From a virus, in the IMG/VR virus record IMGVR_UViG_3300025705_000008, positions 1 through 45,195 of that record: a stretch of DNA of 45,195 nt; one strand, written 5' to 3'. A program made the position numbers and the translations under genes. Below, one piece after another: positions 23,430 through 30,888 of the stretch. The notes beneath the pieces were generated by a model, which was given only the letters and a program-made list of their open reading frames with translations, ran no database searches and was not told the DNA's origin. The first letter of the stretch is position 1. Each line of letters begins with the position of its first letter.

Positions 23430-25061
23430 ATGAGTGAAAGAGAGTATATCGTAACACTGAATGTAGGTGTAGACTATGCAGCATTTAATGCTGAAATGAT
23501 TGAAGAAACTGGAGCAGGCGACATTCCAAATCGTACTGTTGAAGTAACTAATGCTAGACCTATTTCACAACGTAATACACACTACTCATTAACTGACGAA
23601 GAAGCAGTTGATCTTGCTCAAGATTCCAGAGTAGCTGGTGTTGAAATCCCACCTGATCAAAGAGACGATCTTGATATAGGATTTGACGCAGTTCAAACTG
23701 GAGATTTTACAAAAACCAACAGTGACAGTGGAGTTTACTTAAATTGGGGGATGCGTAGATGTGCAACCACTACAAACGACTACAACACAGGCAACACAGT
23801 AAGCGGCGACTATGAGTATAATTTAGACGGTTCCGGTGTTGATGTAGTTATTCATGATAGTGGACTACATGTTGATCATCCTGAGTTTCAAGATGCAGAT
23901 GGTGTAAGTAGAGTGCAACAAATTGACTGGTATACTGAAAGTGGTGTAAGTGGAACACAAGATGCCAATCACTACAGAGACCAGCACGGACACGGCACAC
24001 ATGTTGCTGGTACAGTAGCAGGTAAAACTTATGGATGGGCTAAAAATGCTCGTATATACGCAATAAAAGTCAGTGGACTTGAGGGTACTGGTGATAGTGG
24101 TACTGGTATTCCAATAAGTGATTGTTTTGATGTAATCAAAGGTTGGCACGATAATAAACCTATTGATCCAGCTACTGGATATAAGCGTCCAACTATTGTA
24201 AACATGAGTTGGGGGTATAGTAATACTAATACATATGAGCCATATGATGGTTACTATAGAGGAACACAGTGGACATACGACAATAATAATTCTGGCGTTG
24301 CTACAAATTTAACAACATCAGCACAACTACAAAATCGAACTGGGCTACCATTATGGAATTCTTATTCTGATGGAAACGCTCGTAAACTGAATACACGTAT
24401 TACCAGTGTTGATAATGATGTACAAGAACTAATAGATGCTGGTATACATGTTTGTATTGCTAGTGGTAATAGAAACTTAACAATTGATGTAAGTGGCGGT
24501 CCAGATTATGATAACAGATACAGAGTAAATCCATTTGGAACTCCAGGCGGTTATATCTATTATTGTAGAGGCAGCAGTCCTTTTAGCAATGATGCGTTTA
24601 TGGTAGGAAATGTAGATAGTGCAACTAACAGCAATGATGATTTAGAGCAAAGAGCATCCAGTAGTAACCATGGACCGGGTGTAGATATATATGCTCCTGG
24701 TACACGAATTATGAGTGCATGCAGTAACACAAATGAAATAGGCGGTCAAGACTATAATATAGATAGCAATTATAAACAAGCTAATATAAGTGGAACTAGC
24801 ATGGCAAGTCCACAAGTTTGTGGTGTAGGCGCACTGGCACTTCAAGTTAATCCACACATGACTCCAGCACAGCTTAAAACATTTTTGCACAATCAATCAC
24901 AATCAGGTAAACTAAGAGAAGATGCAAACTATTCTAATTGGACCATTGCTGATAGTGATTATAGTAGTTCATCATCAGCTAGATATATAGCTGGCGCACC
25001 TGACAGATTTTTATATAGTCCATATCCTGGACAATACAAGTTTAGAATTCAAAACACCTAA
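23430..25061 (+). CDS. Subtilisin-family (S8) serine protease
   Basis: 543 residues. Residues 1-75 resemble an I9-type propeptide ('EYIVTLNVGVDYAAFN', 'DLAQDSRVAGVEIPP'). Catalytic triad: Asp143 in 'VIHDSGLHVDHPEF', His188 in 'GHGTHVAGTVAG', Ser457 in 'SGTSMASPQVCG'; oxyanion Asn347 in 'IASGN'. No secretion signal is visible. It lies 9 nt after the cupredoxin-tipped fibre gene in a late unit, so it is probably a virion-associated protease that clears host surface proteins or matures fibres. Confidence 0.93.
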   Translation: MSEREYIVTLNVGVDYAAFNAEMIEETGAGDIPNRTVEVTNARPISQRNTHYSLTDEEAVDLAQDSRVAGVEIPPDQRDDLDIGFDAVQTGDFTKTNSDSGVYLNWGMRRCATTTNDYNTGNTVSGDYEYNLDGSGVDVVIHDSGLHVDHPEFQDADGVSRVQQIDWYTESGVSGTQDANHYRDQHGHGTHVAGTVAGKTYGWAKNARIYAIKVSGLEGTGDSGTGIPISDCFDVIKGWHDNKPIDPATGYKRPTIVNMSWGYSNTNTYEPYDGYYRGTQWTYDNNNSGVATNLTTSAQLQNRTGLPLWNSYSDGNARKLNTRITSVDNDVQELIDAGIHVCIASGNRNLTIDVSGGPDYDNRYRVNPFGTPGGYIYYCRGSSPFSNDAFMVGNVDSATNSNDDLEQRASSSNHGPGVDIYAPGTRIMSACSNTNEIGGQDYNIDSNYKQANISGTSMASPQVCGVGALALQVNPHMTPAQLKTFLHNQSQSGKLREDANYSNWTIADSDYSSSSSARYIAGAPDRFLYSPYPGQYKFRIQNT

Positions 25062-25075
25062 CACAGGAGGTTGCT

Positions 25076-25453
25076 ATTAAAATAGGAACTATATTCTCTG
25101 AGGCTATTTCGGATATTGTATCTGGTAAAGTAGACCCCACACAAGTAATAATGATATTTGATTATTCAGGTTATAATTACGAACACAGTGATGATTGGGA
25201 AGAGTGTTGGAGTTATAACAGTCAACCCAGTGGACACTGGTATAACTTGGACAAAGACAGTGTTTGGAAAGCTATTGACGAATTAATGTTTGATAGAAAA
25301 ATACATCGTTATGAATGTATGCAACCAGCCTGGCGCTTTCCCTGGATGGATTTAGTAATTCCCAATGATTATCTTGATGATATTCCACAACTACGTGAGA
25401 TGTGGGAAGATTATCAAGTATTAGCTAAATTAGCTACTCCTGCATATAAATAG
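25076..25453 (+). CDS. Conserved phage protein, probable ATT start
   Basis: 125 residues if translation starts at ATT 25076, giving 'KIGTIFSEAISDIVSGKVDPTQVIMIFDYSGYNY'. A perfect AGGAGG lies 5 nt upstream of that ATT, whereas the first ATG (25151) has no ribosome site, and the frame before it reads as normal protein. The rest is acidic and Trp-rich ('DDWEECWSYNSQPSGHWYNL', 'PAWRFPWMDLVIPNDY'). Function unknown. ATT starts are rare and tuned by IF-3. Its stop codon lies in the next late promoter. Confidence 0.62.
   Translation: MKIGTIFSEAISDIVSGKVDPTQVIMIFDYSGYNYEHSDDWEECWSYNSQPSGHWYNLDKDSVWKAIDELMFDRKIHRYECMQPAWRFPWMDLVIPNDYLDDIPQLREMWEDYQVLAKLATPAYK
25445..25452 (+). promoter_or_regulatory. 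T4-type late promoter (TATAAATA) with 5'-terminal hairpin
   Basis: Perfect TATAAATA. Predicted start 25458 is the first base of hairpin GTTGC/GCAAC (25458-25472, AATTA loop). Downstream ATTTATA (25481-25487) is complementary to the promoter itself. Confidence 0.85.
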
Positions 25454-25501
25454 TAACGTTGCAATTAGCAACTGAGTGAAATTTATACAGAGGAGAAGCA
25501 A

Positions 25502-25828
25502 ATGTATCATCACAGTGAATCAATGGTCGCTATGTGCGAAGAGTTACAACGCCAAGCCGACCAAATGGAAAAAGAAGTTAAAATGATGTTGGAAATGGAA
25601 GGCCGTGCATGGGGTATTGAATTAGACAGACGCAAAAATGCAAGAGCTCTAATGGAAGAACTATCTACACACCAAGCAAGTAGCGAACTTCCACAAATGA
25701 CTTGGGCATATGTTCCTGAAGAAAAAATTGAATACGATACATCAATGCCGGATGATTATGTGCCAACTGCATATGATAACCAAAGAATGGCTGAATCTGG
25801 CACTACGCCAAATGCAGATCCAGCATAA
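25502..25828 (+). CDS. Small acidic late protein
   Basis: 108 residues: helical, Met/Glu-rich first half ('CEELQRQADQMEKEVKMMLEMEG', likely coiled coil), acidic Pro-containing tail. Own late promoter and 5' hairpin with a strong 'gaggag' site, so it is probably abundant. Context (just before two virion genes) suggests a head or tail component or a chaperone for one. Not recognised. Confidence 0.65.
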   Translation: MYHHSESMVAMCEELQRQADQMEKEVKMMLEMEGRAWGIELDRRKNARALMEELSTHQASSELPQMTWAYVPEEKIEYDTSMPDDYVPTAYDNQRMAESGTTPNADPA

Positions 25829-25831
25829 ATA
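25824..25831 (+). promoter_or_regulatory. T4-type late promoter (CATAAATA) with 5'-terminal hairpin
   Basis: CATAAATA overlapping the upstream TAA stop. Predicted start 25837 is the first base of hairpin AGTCC/GGACT (25837-25851, ATTAA loop); a second hairpin GGGGT/ACCCC follows at 25856-25869. Confidence 0.83.
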
Positions 25832-25855
25832 TTACTAGTCCATTAAGGACTTTAT

Positions 25856-25915
25856 GGGGTACCAACCCCGTAGACTTAGAACGTCAAGGAGAAAACAAAT
25901 GGGAAGACCACTAAA
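25856..25915 (+). repeat. 60-bp perfect direct repeat, copy 1
   Basis: Identical to 26413-26472. Contains the GGGGT/ACCCC leader hairpin, the AAGGAG ribosome site and the first codons (MGRPL) of the virion gene that follows. Confidence 0.93.
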
Positions 25916-26360
25916 GGCATCAAAAACAGTTAATGGAGTTGCAATTTTAGGTGCAATTGGCAAAGCTTCAGAACCAGGCGAACAGTTAAAAATGAGTGCA
26001 TTTGTCACAGGCGGTAGCGCATTAGATACAAATGACATTGTACAAAAAGGCACACACCGTTTCCGTTGCACAACAGCTGATGGCACAGAAATATGCACAC
26101 TAGTTGCAAAAGCACCTGGTGCTCTTGTAGCAGGAGAGTGCTGTCTGGTGGCAGCAGATCAGCAGGGAGACACATACTATGTAAGTCGTATTAGTGCTAA
26201 CTGGATTGAAATTGGTGCATTGGGCACAGGTTCACAGGTTGCAGTAGGCGATCGTGTACAGTGGGTTAGGGCAACAGCACCAGCACTAACAATCTATACT
26301 GACACATATCCTGTTGGTTCAGTAGAACAGCCAGGCAGATTCCAAATGAGGACATCATAA
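25899..26360 (+). CDS. MGRPL-type virion protein, paralogue 1
   Basis: 153 residues from the ATG at 25899 (AAGGAG 7 nt before); an in-frame ATG at 25854 lies inside the leader hairpin region and is not used by the paralogue. Sequence resembles the 'MGRPL' structural proteins frequent in T4-like marine phages: 'FVTGGSALDTNDIVQKGTHRFRCTTADG', 'GTEICTLVAKAPGALVAGECCLVAADQQGDTYYVSRISANWIEIG'. It is clearly paralogous to the next gene, aligning at 'IVQKGTHRFRC' and 'IVRQKGSKRFVC'. Likely a small, high-copy virion component. Confidence 0.72.
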   Translation: MGRPLKASKTVNGVAILGAIGKASEPGEQLKMSAFVTGGSALDTNDIVQKGTHRFRCTTADGTEICTLVAKAPGALVAGECCLVAADQQGDTYYVSRISANWIEIGALGTGSQVAVGDRVQWVRATAPALTIYTDTYPVGSVEQPGRFQMRTS

Positions 26361-26379
26361 TTTTTGCATGATGCAAAAA
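26361..26379 (+). other. AT-rich perfect hairpin after paralogue 1
   Basis: TTTTTGCA (26361-26368) and TGCAAAAA (26372-26379) form an 8-bp stem with a TGA loop, directly after the stop codon and touching the next late promoter. There is no U tract, so termination is doubtful; it may protect the 3' end. Confidence 0.6.
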
Positions 26380-26385
26380 TAAATA
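26378..26385 (+). promoter_or_regulatory. T4-type late promoter (AATAAATA) with 5'-terminal hairpin
   Basis: AATAAATA. Predicted start 26391 is the first base of hairpin GATAACA/TGTTATC (26391-26407, ATA loop), followed by the shared GGGGT/ACCCC hairpin (26413-26426). Confidence 0.82.
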
Positions 26386-26412
26386 ATATTGATAACAATA
26401 TGTTATCTTATG

Positions 26413-26472
26413 GGGGTACCAACCCCGTAGACTTAGAACGTCAAGGAGAAAACAAATGGGAAGACCACTAAA
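26413..26472 (+). repeat. 60-bp perfect direct repeat, copy 2
   Basis: Identical to 25856-25915; covers leader hairpin, ribosome site and first codons of the second MGRPL gene. Sequence upstream of each copy differs, and so do the genes after codon six. Confidence 0.93.
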
Positions 26473-26914
26473 CAAAAGATTCTTTGCTAAAGCTGATGTA
26501 GGACCAACAGCGGCAGGCGAAGAAATTAAAGTAAATTTTCACAACGGAAGTGGAGTAAAAGAAGGCTTTATTGTGAGACAAAAAGGATCTAAAAGATTCG
26601 TATGCTCAGCACTAGACGTACAAGATACTGAACACACATGTACACTAGCAACTGGTAAACTACCATCGGCACTAGCAGCAGGTGAAATGACTATTTCATT
26701 CAAAATGGACGATGGCGAAACATACACAGTGAGTAAAATTGCTGGACGTAGAGTTACACTATCAGCACCAAGTGCTACAGGCACAAATAAGCATGATGGC
26801 GCAAGTGTTCCATGGGGCTTTGGCAACTATACTGATCAAGCACAAGTTGAAGAAGCTGGTGATGACGATGTTGCTGCTGGCACAGACGACGACGATTTCG
26901 CAGAAGATGCATAA
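26456..26914 (+). CDS. MGRPL-type virion protein, paralogue 2
   Basis: 152 residues. 'MGRPLNKRFF' start, 'EIKVNFHNGSGVKEGFIVRQKGSKRFVCSALD', 'CTLATGKLPSALAAGEMTISFKMDDGETYTVSKIAGRRVTLS' and an acidic tail ('AGDDDVAAGTDDDDFAEDA'). I recall this family, including 'VPWGFGN' and the acidic tail, as a virion protein of T4-like marine phages. Same 60-bp leader as paralogue 1. Confidence 0.76.
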   Translation: MGRPLNKRFFAKADVGPTAAGEEIKVNFHNGSGVKEGFIVRQKGSKRFVCSALDVQDTEHTCTLATGKLPSALAAGEMTISFKMDDGETYTVSKIAGRRVTLSAPSATGTNKHDGASVPWGFGNYTDQAQVEEAGDDDVAAGTDDDDFAEDA

Positions 26915-26940
26915 GTCATAAAGTTTAATAAAAACTTATA

Positions 26941-26979
26941 CCCTTTACTATTGGATAAATACATCTATATAGTAAAGGG
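26941..26979 (+). promoter_or_regulatory. Late promoter inside an SD-sequestering hairpin
   Basis: CCCTTTACTAT (26941-26951) is a perfect complement of ATAGTAAAGGG (26969-26979). The loop holds the late promoter GATAAATA (26954-26961), with predicted start 26967. The 3' arm contains AAAGG, the ribosome site for the ATG at 26987. Read-through RNA would hide the site; late RNA lacks the 5' arm and leaves it free. This is the logic described for T4 gene e. Confidence 0.83.
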
Positions 26980-26986
26980 TTTTATT

Positions 26987-27367
26987 ATGAAAATTAACGA
27001 AGTTACACAAATAGTCGAAAAGACTGAAATTACTCTAGAAGATACACACGACTTCCACGAAGAGTTTGGATATCTAGCATACAGTATAGACGAAAGCGAT
27101 CTATTCGAAGCAGAGTATCAAGGACGCAAAGTTAAACTAAACAAGCCAATGCGTGGCGATGTTAAAAAGTTTAAAGTATATGTAAAGAATGATAAAGGCA
27201 ATGTTATCAAAGTAAACTTTGGTCATGGCGGCACAAGTGCTAAACGTCCAACAATGCGTATACGCAAAAGCAATCCAAAAGCACGTAAGAGTTTTAGAGC
27301 AAGACACAATTGCGATAATCCAGGACCAAAAACTAAAGCACGTTACTGGAGTTGCCGTAAGTGGTAA
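26987..27367 (+). CDS. Basic capsid-targeted protein candidate (conserved T4-like)
   Basis: 126 residues from the ATG at 26987. The N-terminus 'MKINEVTQIVEKTE' resembles a T4 capsid-targeting peptide with an I-V-E cleavage-like site. The rest has an acidic part, then a strongly conserved-looking basic domain: 'KVKLNKPMRGDVKKFKVYVKND' and 'RHNCDNPGPKTKARYWSCRKW' with a Cys pair. I recall this domain from many T4-like cyanophages. Probably packaged in or on the head; the basic end could bind DNA. Late expressed under a hairpin switch. Confidence 0.72.
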   Translation: MKINEVTQIVEKTEITLEDTHDFHEEFGYLAYSIDESDLFEAEYQGRKVKLNKPMRGDVKKFKVYVKNDKGNVIKVNFGHGGTSAKRPTMRIRKSNPKARKSFRARHNCDNPGPKTKARYWSCRKW

Positions 27368-27418
27368 TATCCGATTAAGCCCTAACGTATTATATAAAGA
27401 GATAAAAGGAAGAGTGAT

Positions 27419-27871
27419 ATGAGTAAAGTGACACCATTTGCATACAGAGTAAAGAGTATGGTAAAAATTATTGACGGTGATACTTTCGATTGTATACTGG
27501 ACCTGGGATTTGACGTATTGCTTGAAGCACGTGTACGTATGGCTGGTATAGATACACCAGAGAGCCGCACACGAGACTTAATTGAAAAGCAATTTGGACT
27601 TGCCAGTAAAAAGTATTTAATAGAAAGAATTGAAGCCGCACAAGATATTATAGTAAGAACAGAACTAGATAATGAAAAAGGCAAGTTCGGCAGAATCCTA
27701 GGTACAGTATACTTGGATGATGTAGATGTTAATCAGCAAATGATTACTGACGGTTATGCTGTTGGATATCATGGACAAAGTAAAGATGATATTGAAGGCC
27801 AACATTTAGTTAATAGGGATCGACTATTGACTGAAAATAAAGTACAATTAGACCCAGACTTTGGGAAGTAA
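27419..27871 (+). CDS. Staphylococcal-type nuclease (SNase/thermonuclease)
   Basis: 150 residues. 'VKIIDGDTFDC' supplies the first metal-binding Asp, 'ARVRMAGIDTPESR' the catalytic Arg and Glu, and 'GRILGTVYLDDVDVNQQMITDGYAV' the closing strands and helix of the OB-fold. These enzymes cleave DNA and RNA with calcium. No signal peptide, so it acts in the cytoplasm or is packaged. It sits inside the cluster of predicted capsid-targeted genes but has no targeting-like N-terminus. Possible roles: host DNA or RNA degradation for nucleotides. Confidence 0.9.
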   Translation: MSKVTPFAYRVKSMVKIIDGDTFDCILDLGFDVLLEARVRMAGIDTPESRTRDLIEKQFGLASKKYLIERIEAAQDIIVRTELDNEKGKFGRILGTVYLDDVDVNQQMITDGYAVGYHGQSKDDIEGQHLVNRDRLLTENKVQLDPDFGK

Positions 27872-27886
27872 CACAGGAACAAAACA

Positions 27887-28585
27887 ATGGCAGAGATCAC
27901 ACAAGTACAATTAAACGCATTGGAAAATGCATTGGATAAAATTTTTAGTAAAGTTGGCATTGACGTTGAATTTACCCGACACTTTATTGATCGTGTAAAT
28001 GATGAACGCAATATGACACAAATTACATTGCGTGAACTTGGCCAGTTGTTTGCCAAAACATACCAAAAGTATGGAAAGCCCATTGCACAAATGGGACCAG
28101 ACGCTGAAGCTGTTCTTAAAGATATGGCCAGTGATGTTAATGTGCCGTTTGCACTTGAATGGAATAAAAGTACAGGGATGTTAGAATTAATTGCCAAAAC
28201 AGTTATGCGTAAGAAAAACTTCAAGACACCAGACAGAGAATTTGCTGTTGAGGCTCGTAAAGGTCCATTGGAAAAGGAAGTAATGGTACAAGGCTTGGGT
28301 GTATACTCAGTTGGTACATTACAAAGCAACCTAGCTGGAAAGTTTGCAGACTTAGCAAAGAAAGCCGCCAGTGGTGATCCATATGAGTTTAGACAAATTG
28401 AATATCATCTTAATCACGGCGTAATTGATGCAATGATGAAAAGCCTATTAGAGGCATATGACGAATTAGCAAAACAAACAATATACAGACGTGAGTTTGG
28501 AGAAACAGCAGACGCCCACACAACGCCTATAAGTAATTATGATGTTAAAAAAATGTACGAACGTTGGCAACGAGGCGAAAAATGA
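27887..28585 (+). CDS. Conserved T4-like phage protein
   Basis: 232 residues. The first ~125 residues contain 'VEFTRHFIDRVNDERNMTQIT', 'KPIAQMGPDAEAVLKDMASDVNVPF' and 'IAKTVMRKKNFKTP', a conserved module I recall from cyanophages, of unknown function. The second half ('EFRQIEYHLNHGVIDAMMKSLLEAYDELAKQ') looks helical. Its stop overlaps the start of the next gene (ATGA). Confidence 0.7.
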   Translation: MAEITQVQLNALENALDKIFSKVGIDVEFTRHFIDRVNDERNMTQITLRELGQLFAKTYQKYGKPIAQMGPDAEAVLKDMASDVNVPFALEWNKSTGMLELIAKTVMRKKNFKTPDREFAVEARKGPLEKEVMVQGLGVYSVGTLQSNLAGKFADLAKKAASGDPYEFRQIEYHLNHGVIDAMMKSLLEAYDELAKQTIYRREFGETADAHTTPISNYDVKKMYERWQRGEK

Positions 28586-30438
28586 AAATTACTGATTTTA
28601 TCAATGAAGCAAAAGATGGGTTACCGGTTAAAACACTCAAAGGATTATATCATGTTGGCACATTGGATGCATCTAAAAAGCGTGATGGATTTGAGGGAGC
28701 AGGTTTAAGTGTAAGTACACATCCTGATGCTTGGAAGCAGATTGCAAGAGGTCACGTAACAGGTGATACGTATAGTGCTACAAAAGAAGGCAACAAATTC
28801 TTAGATGCACACGGTCTTTCAGATGCACACAATGAACAAATCAAACAGTGGGCACTCGAAAATGACTACTTAGCACAACAAGAGACTGTCACAGTATGTT
28901 ATTACGATGATGAAATGGAAGATGACCTTTGTTCAACTTTCAATTCAATGGCAGACGCAGAAGCAGAGTACGACGAAGAATTAGAACACATGGATGTGTC
29001 TGTAGACAAGGGCGGCATAGTTCCTACTGATAAACTGAAAAAAGAAACAAGACAAAATCGTATTGAATCAACAGGTGTGCTAGAATTTGTTCTACCTATA
29101 TTTGCAGAACAGCAAGGACTTGATGGTGTTTGGTGGCAAGACAAACTAGACGTAAACAGATATTCAGCACCACGTGGTGTTATTGTTCCTAGCAAGATTA
29201 AATCTTGGAAGTTTGCTGTTAACGAAACAGCAGGAGTTGGTAAGATCACAAAACAAAACACTACACCTGATGTTAAGCCAGGTGAAACAGAACGTCAGGC
29301 TAAAAAGTTTTTTCCAATGAATAAAAATGGTAAACCAAAGCCATTGGGCGTTAAAGGTGCTACACCCAATCAAGCATTTAACTTGGGCATGACGGAAAAC
29401 ATAAGTGTTACTGGAACTGAGCGTGGTAAACAAGCTCGCAAAAAGAAATTACGCCCTGGTAGTGAAGCATGGTTTAAACATTGGTTTAGTTTACCTCTTA
29501 TGAAGCGTGAAAGTTTTGAACAAGCAAAAGCAGAATTAATTGAACATATAGACAATGTTAGAAGTGCTAAAGATACTGCAACTCCTGTTAAAGAGGACTT
29601 CGGGTCAGTACCCCCATTGGCAGAACTTATTCTTATGGCAGTTGTAGCAAAAACAACAGTTAGTGGACTAATAGCCGCATTTAAAGTTGCTGTAAAGACT
29701 GGCAAGGGCATCAATAAACTACGTAAATTGCACAATCACGTCAAAGACATGGGCGAAGATTTAGCAGACTATGCAATGCCCCGGCGTGAATCGTTTGACA
29801 ATTCACCTGCTTCGGAAAGATTTATAAATGCGGCATTACAAGCATTACATCGCTTGGTAACATCTAAAGGCAAAAAGCAGAGTGTAGGCGGATATGCATT
29901 TGATATTGCACGTGCATTTGATAGTATTAATGCTAGACAATTGGAAGACTTATATCATGAAAAGTATGGAGTTACTGAAAGTGTCAACGAAGCAATAGAA
30001 ATGAAAATTAGCGATTTGACTATCAGTGATGCTGGTATGGCAATCGCACAATCGGTAGGTGGTGGAAGTAGAACAGATGCTCCGTTGGCAGTTACAAAAC
30101 TCCCATCAGGCTATGTATATCTTGTAAATGGGTATCATAGATTGGTAGATGCTATGCAGGCTGGCAAAGATACTGTATCAGTAGAATATGTTCCATATGA
30201 AAAAGTAGAAATACTTTGGAAACAAGAACGTGAACAAGATATCAAATACGGTAAACAGTTTAACGAAAACTTTGCTGACGGTAAAGTAAAAGGCAAAAGT
30301 AGACCAGGCAGAGTAAAAAAGTCAGGTGCAAGTTGTAACGGTAGTGTAACAGAACTACGAGCTAAAGCTAAAAAAGCCAGCGGTGAAAAAGCAAAAATGT
30401 ATCACTGGTGTGCTAATATGAAAGCTGGCAAAAAATAA
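28582..30438 (+). CDS. Large mosaic protein with capsid-targeting-like N-terminus
   Basis: 618 residues from the ATG at 28582 (overlapping the previous TGA). N-terminus 'MKITDFINEAKDG' closely resembles T4 'MKTYQEFIAEA' targeting peptides, with I-N-E before a possible cleavage point. Modules follow: an N-terminal domain ('LYHVGTLDASKKRDGFEGAGLSVS') that looks like a toxin or ADP-ribosyl-type fold at best; a helical middle with a hydrophobic stretch ('LAELILMAVVAKTTVSGLIAAFKVAV', about 350-375); a ParB-like 'AVTKLPSGYVYLVNGYHRLVDAMQ' domain; and a basic Cys-containing tail. An internal 'VNEAIEMKISDL' repeats the targeting-like pattern. Probably an internal head polyprotein. Confidence 0.68.
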   Translation: MKITDFINEAKDGLPVKTLKGLYHVGTLDASKKRDGFEGAGLSVSTHPDAWKQIARGHVTGDTYSATKEGNKFLDAHGLSDAHNEQIKQWALENDYLAQQETVTVCYYDDEMEDDLCSTFNSMADAEAEYDEELEHMDVSVDKGGIVPTDKLKKETRQNRIESTGVLEFVLPIFAEQQGLDGVWWQDKLDVNRYSAPRGVIVPSKIKSWKFAVNETAGVGKITKQNTTPDVKPGETERQAKKFFPMNKNGKPKPLGVKGATPNQAFNLGMTENISVTGTERGKQARKKKLRPGSEAWFKHWFSLPLMKRESFEQAKAELIEHIDNVRSAKDTATPVKEDFGSVPPLAELILMAVVAKTTVSGLIAAFKVAVKTGKGINKLRKLHNHVKDMGEDLADYAMPRRESFDNSPASERFINAALQALHRLVTSKGKKQSVGGYAFDIARAFDSINARQLEDLYHEKYGVTESVNEAIEMKISDLTISDAGMAIAQSVGGGSRTDAPLAVTKLPSGYVYLVNGYHRLVDAMQAGKDTVSVEYVPYEKVEILWKQEREQDIKYGKQFNENFADGKVKGKSRPGRVKKSGASCNGSVTELRAKAKKASGEKAKMYHWCANMKAGKK

Positions 30439-30458
30439 TATAATATATAGGAGGCCTT

Positions 30459-30863
30459 ATGGCTTATTCAGACAAAGTGTTAGACCATTACGAGAATCCA
30501 CGTAATGTAGGCAAGTTTGATCCAAACGAAGATGGAGTAGGTACCGGAATGGTAGGTGCGCCAGCATGTGGCGATGTCATGCGTTTACAAATTAAGGTAA
30601 ATAGTGATGGTATCATAGAGGATGCAAAATTTAAAACATACGGATGTGGCAGTGCTATTGCCAGTTCAAGTATGGTAACAACAATGTTAAAAGGAAGAAC
30701 ATTAGATCAAGCAAAGGAAATCAAAAATACGCAAATAGTAAAAGAACTAGCATTGCCGCCAGTTAAGATACATTGTAGTGTACTGGCTGAAGACGCAATT
30801 AAAGCCGCAATTAACGATTACACTGGTAAGCAACACATAAACGCAAAGCCAGTACAGATTTAG
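30459..30863 (+). CDS. iscU: IscU iron-sulfur cluster scaffold
   Basis: 134 residues, full length. All key residues fall at the E. coli IscU numbers: Cys37 ('GAPACGD' with Asp39), Cys63 ('TYGCGSAIASSS'), His105 and Cys106 ('LPPVKIHCSVLAEDAI'), and the LPPVK chaperone-binding motif at 99-103. IscU holds nascent Fe-S clusters made by IscS and hands them on with HscA/HscB. No other isc gene is in the window, so it must use host partners. 'taggagg' precedes the ATG. It lies, unexpectedly, inside the cluster of predicted capsid-targeted proteins. Confidence 0.95.
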   Translation: MAYSDKVLDHYENPRNVGKFDPNEDGVGTGMVGAPACGDVMRLQIKVNSDGIIEDAKFKTYGCGSAIASSSMVTTMLKGRTLDQAKEIKNTQIVKELALPPVKIHCSVLAEDAIKAAINDYTGKQHINAKPVQI

Positions 30864-30888
30864 TAGTATAGCCAATGGAGGTTAATCC

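Noticed and set aside
25854-25898. Upstream in-frame ATG start for the first MGRPL gene
   Set aside because: It lies in the leader hairpin, lacks a ribosome site, and in the second copy one extra G breaks the frame, whereas MGRPL is shared by both.
27769-28329. A 186-codon open frame on the minus strand
   Set aside because: Lies opposite two well-supported plus-strand genes and has no promoter or ribosome site.
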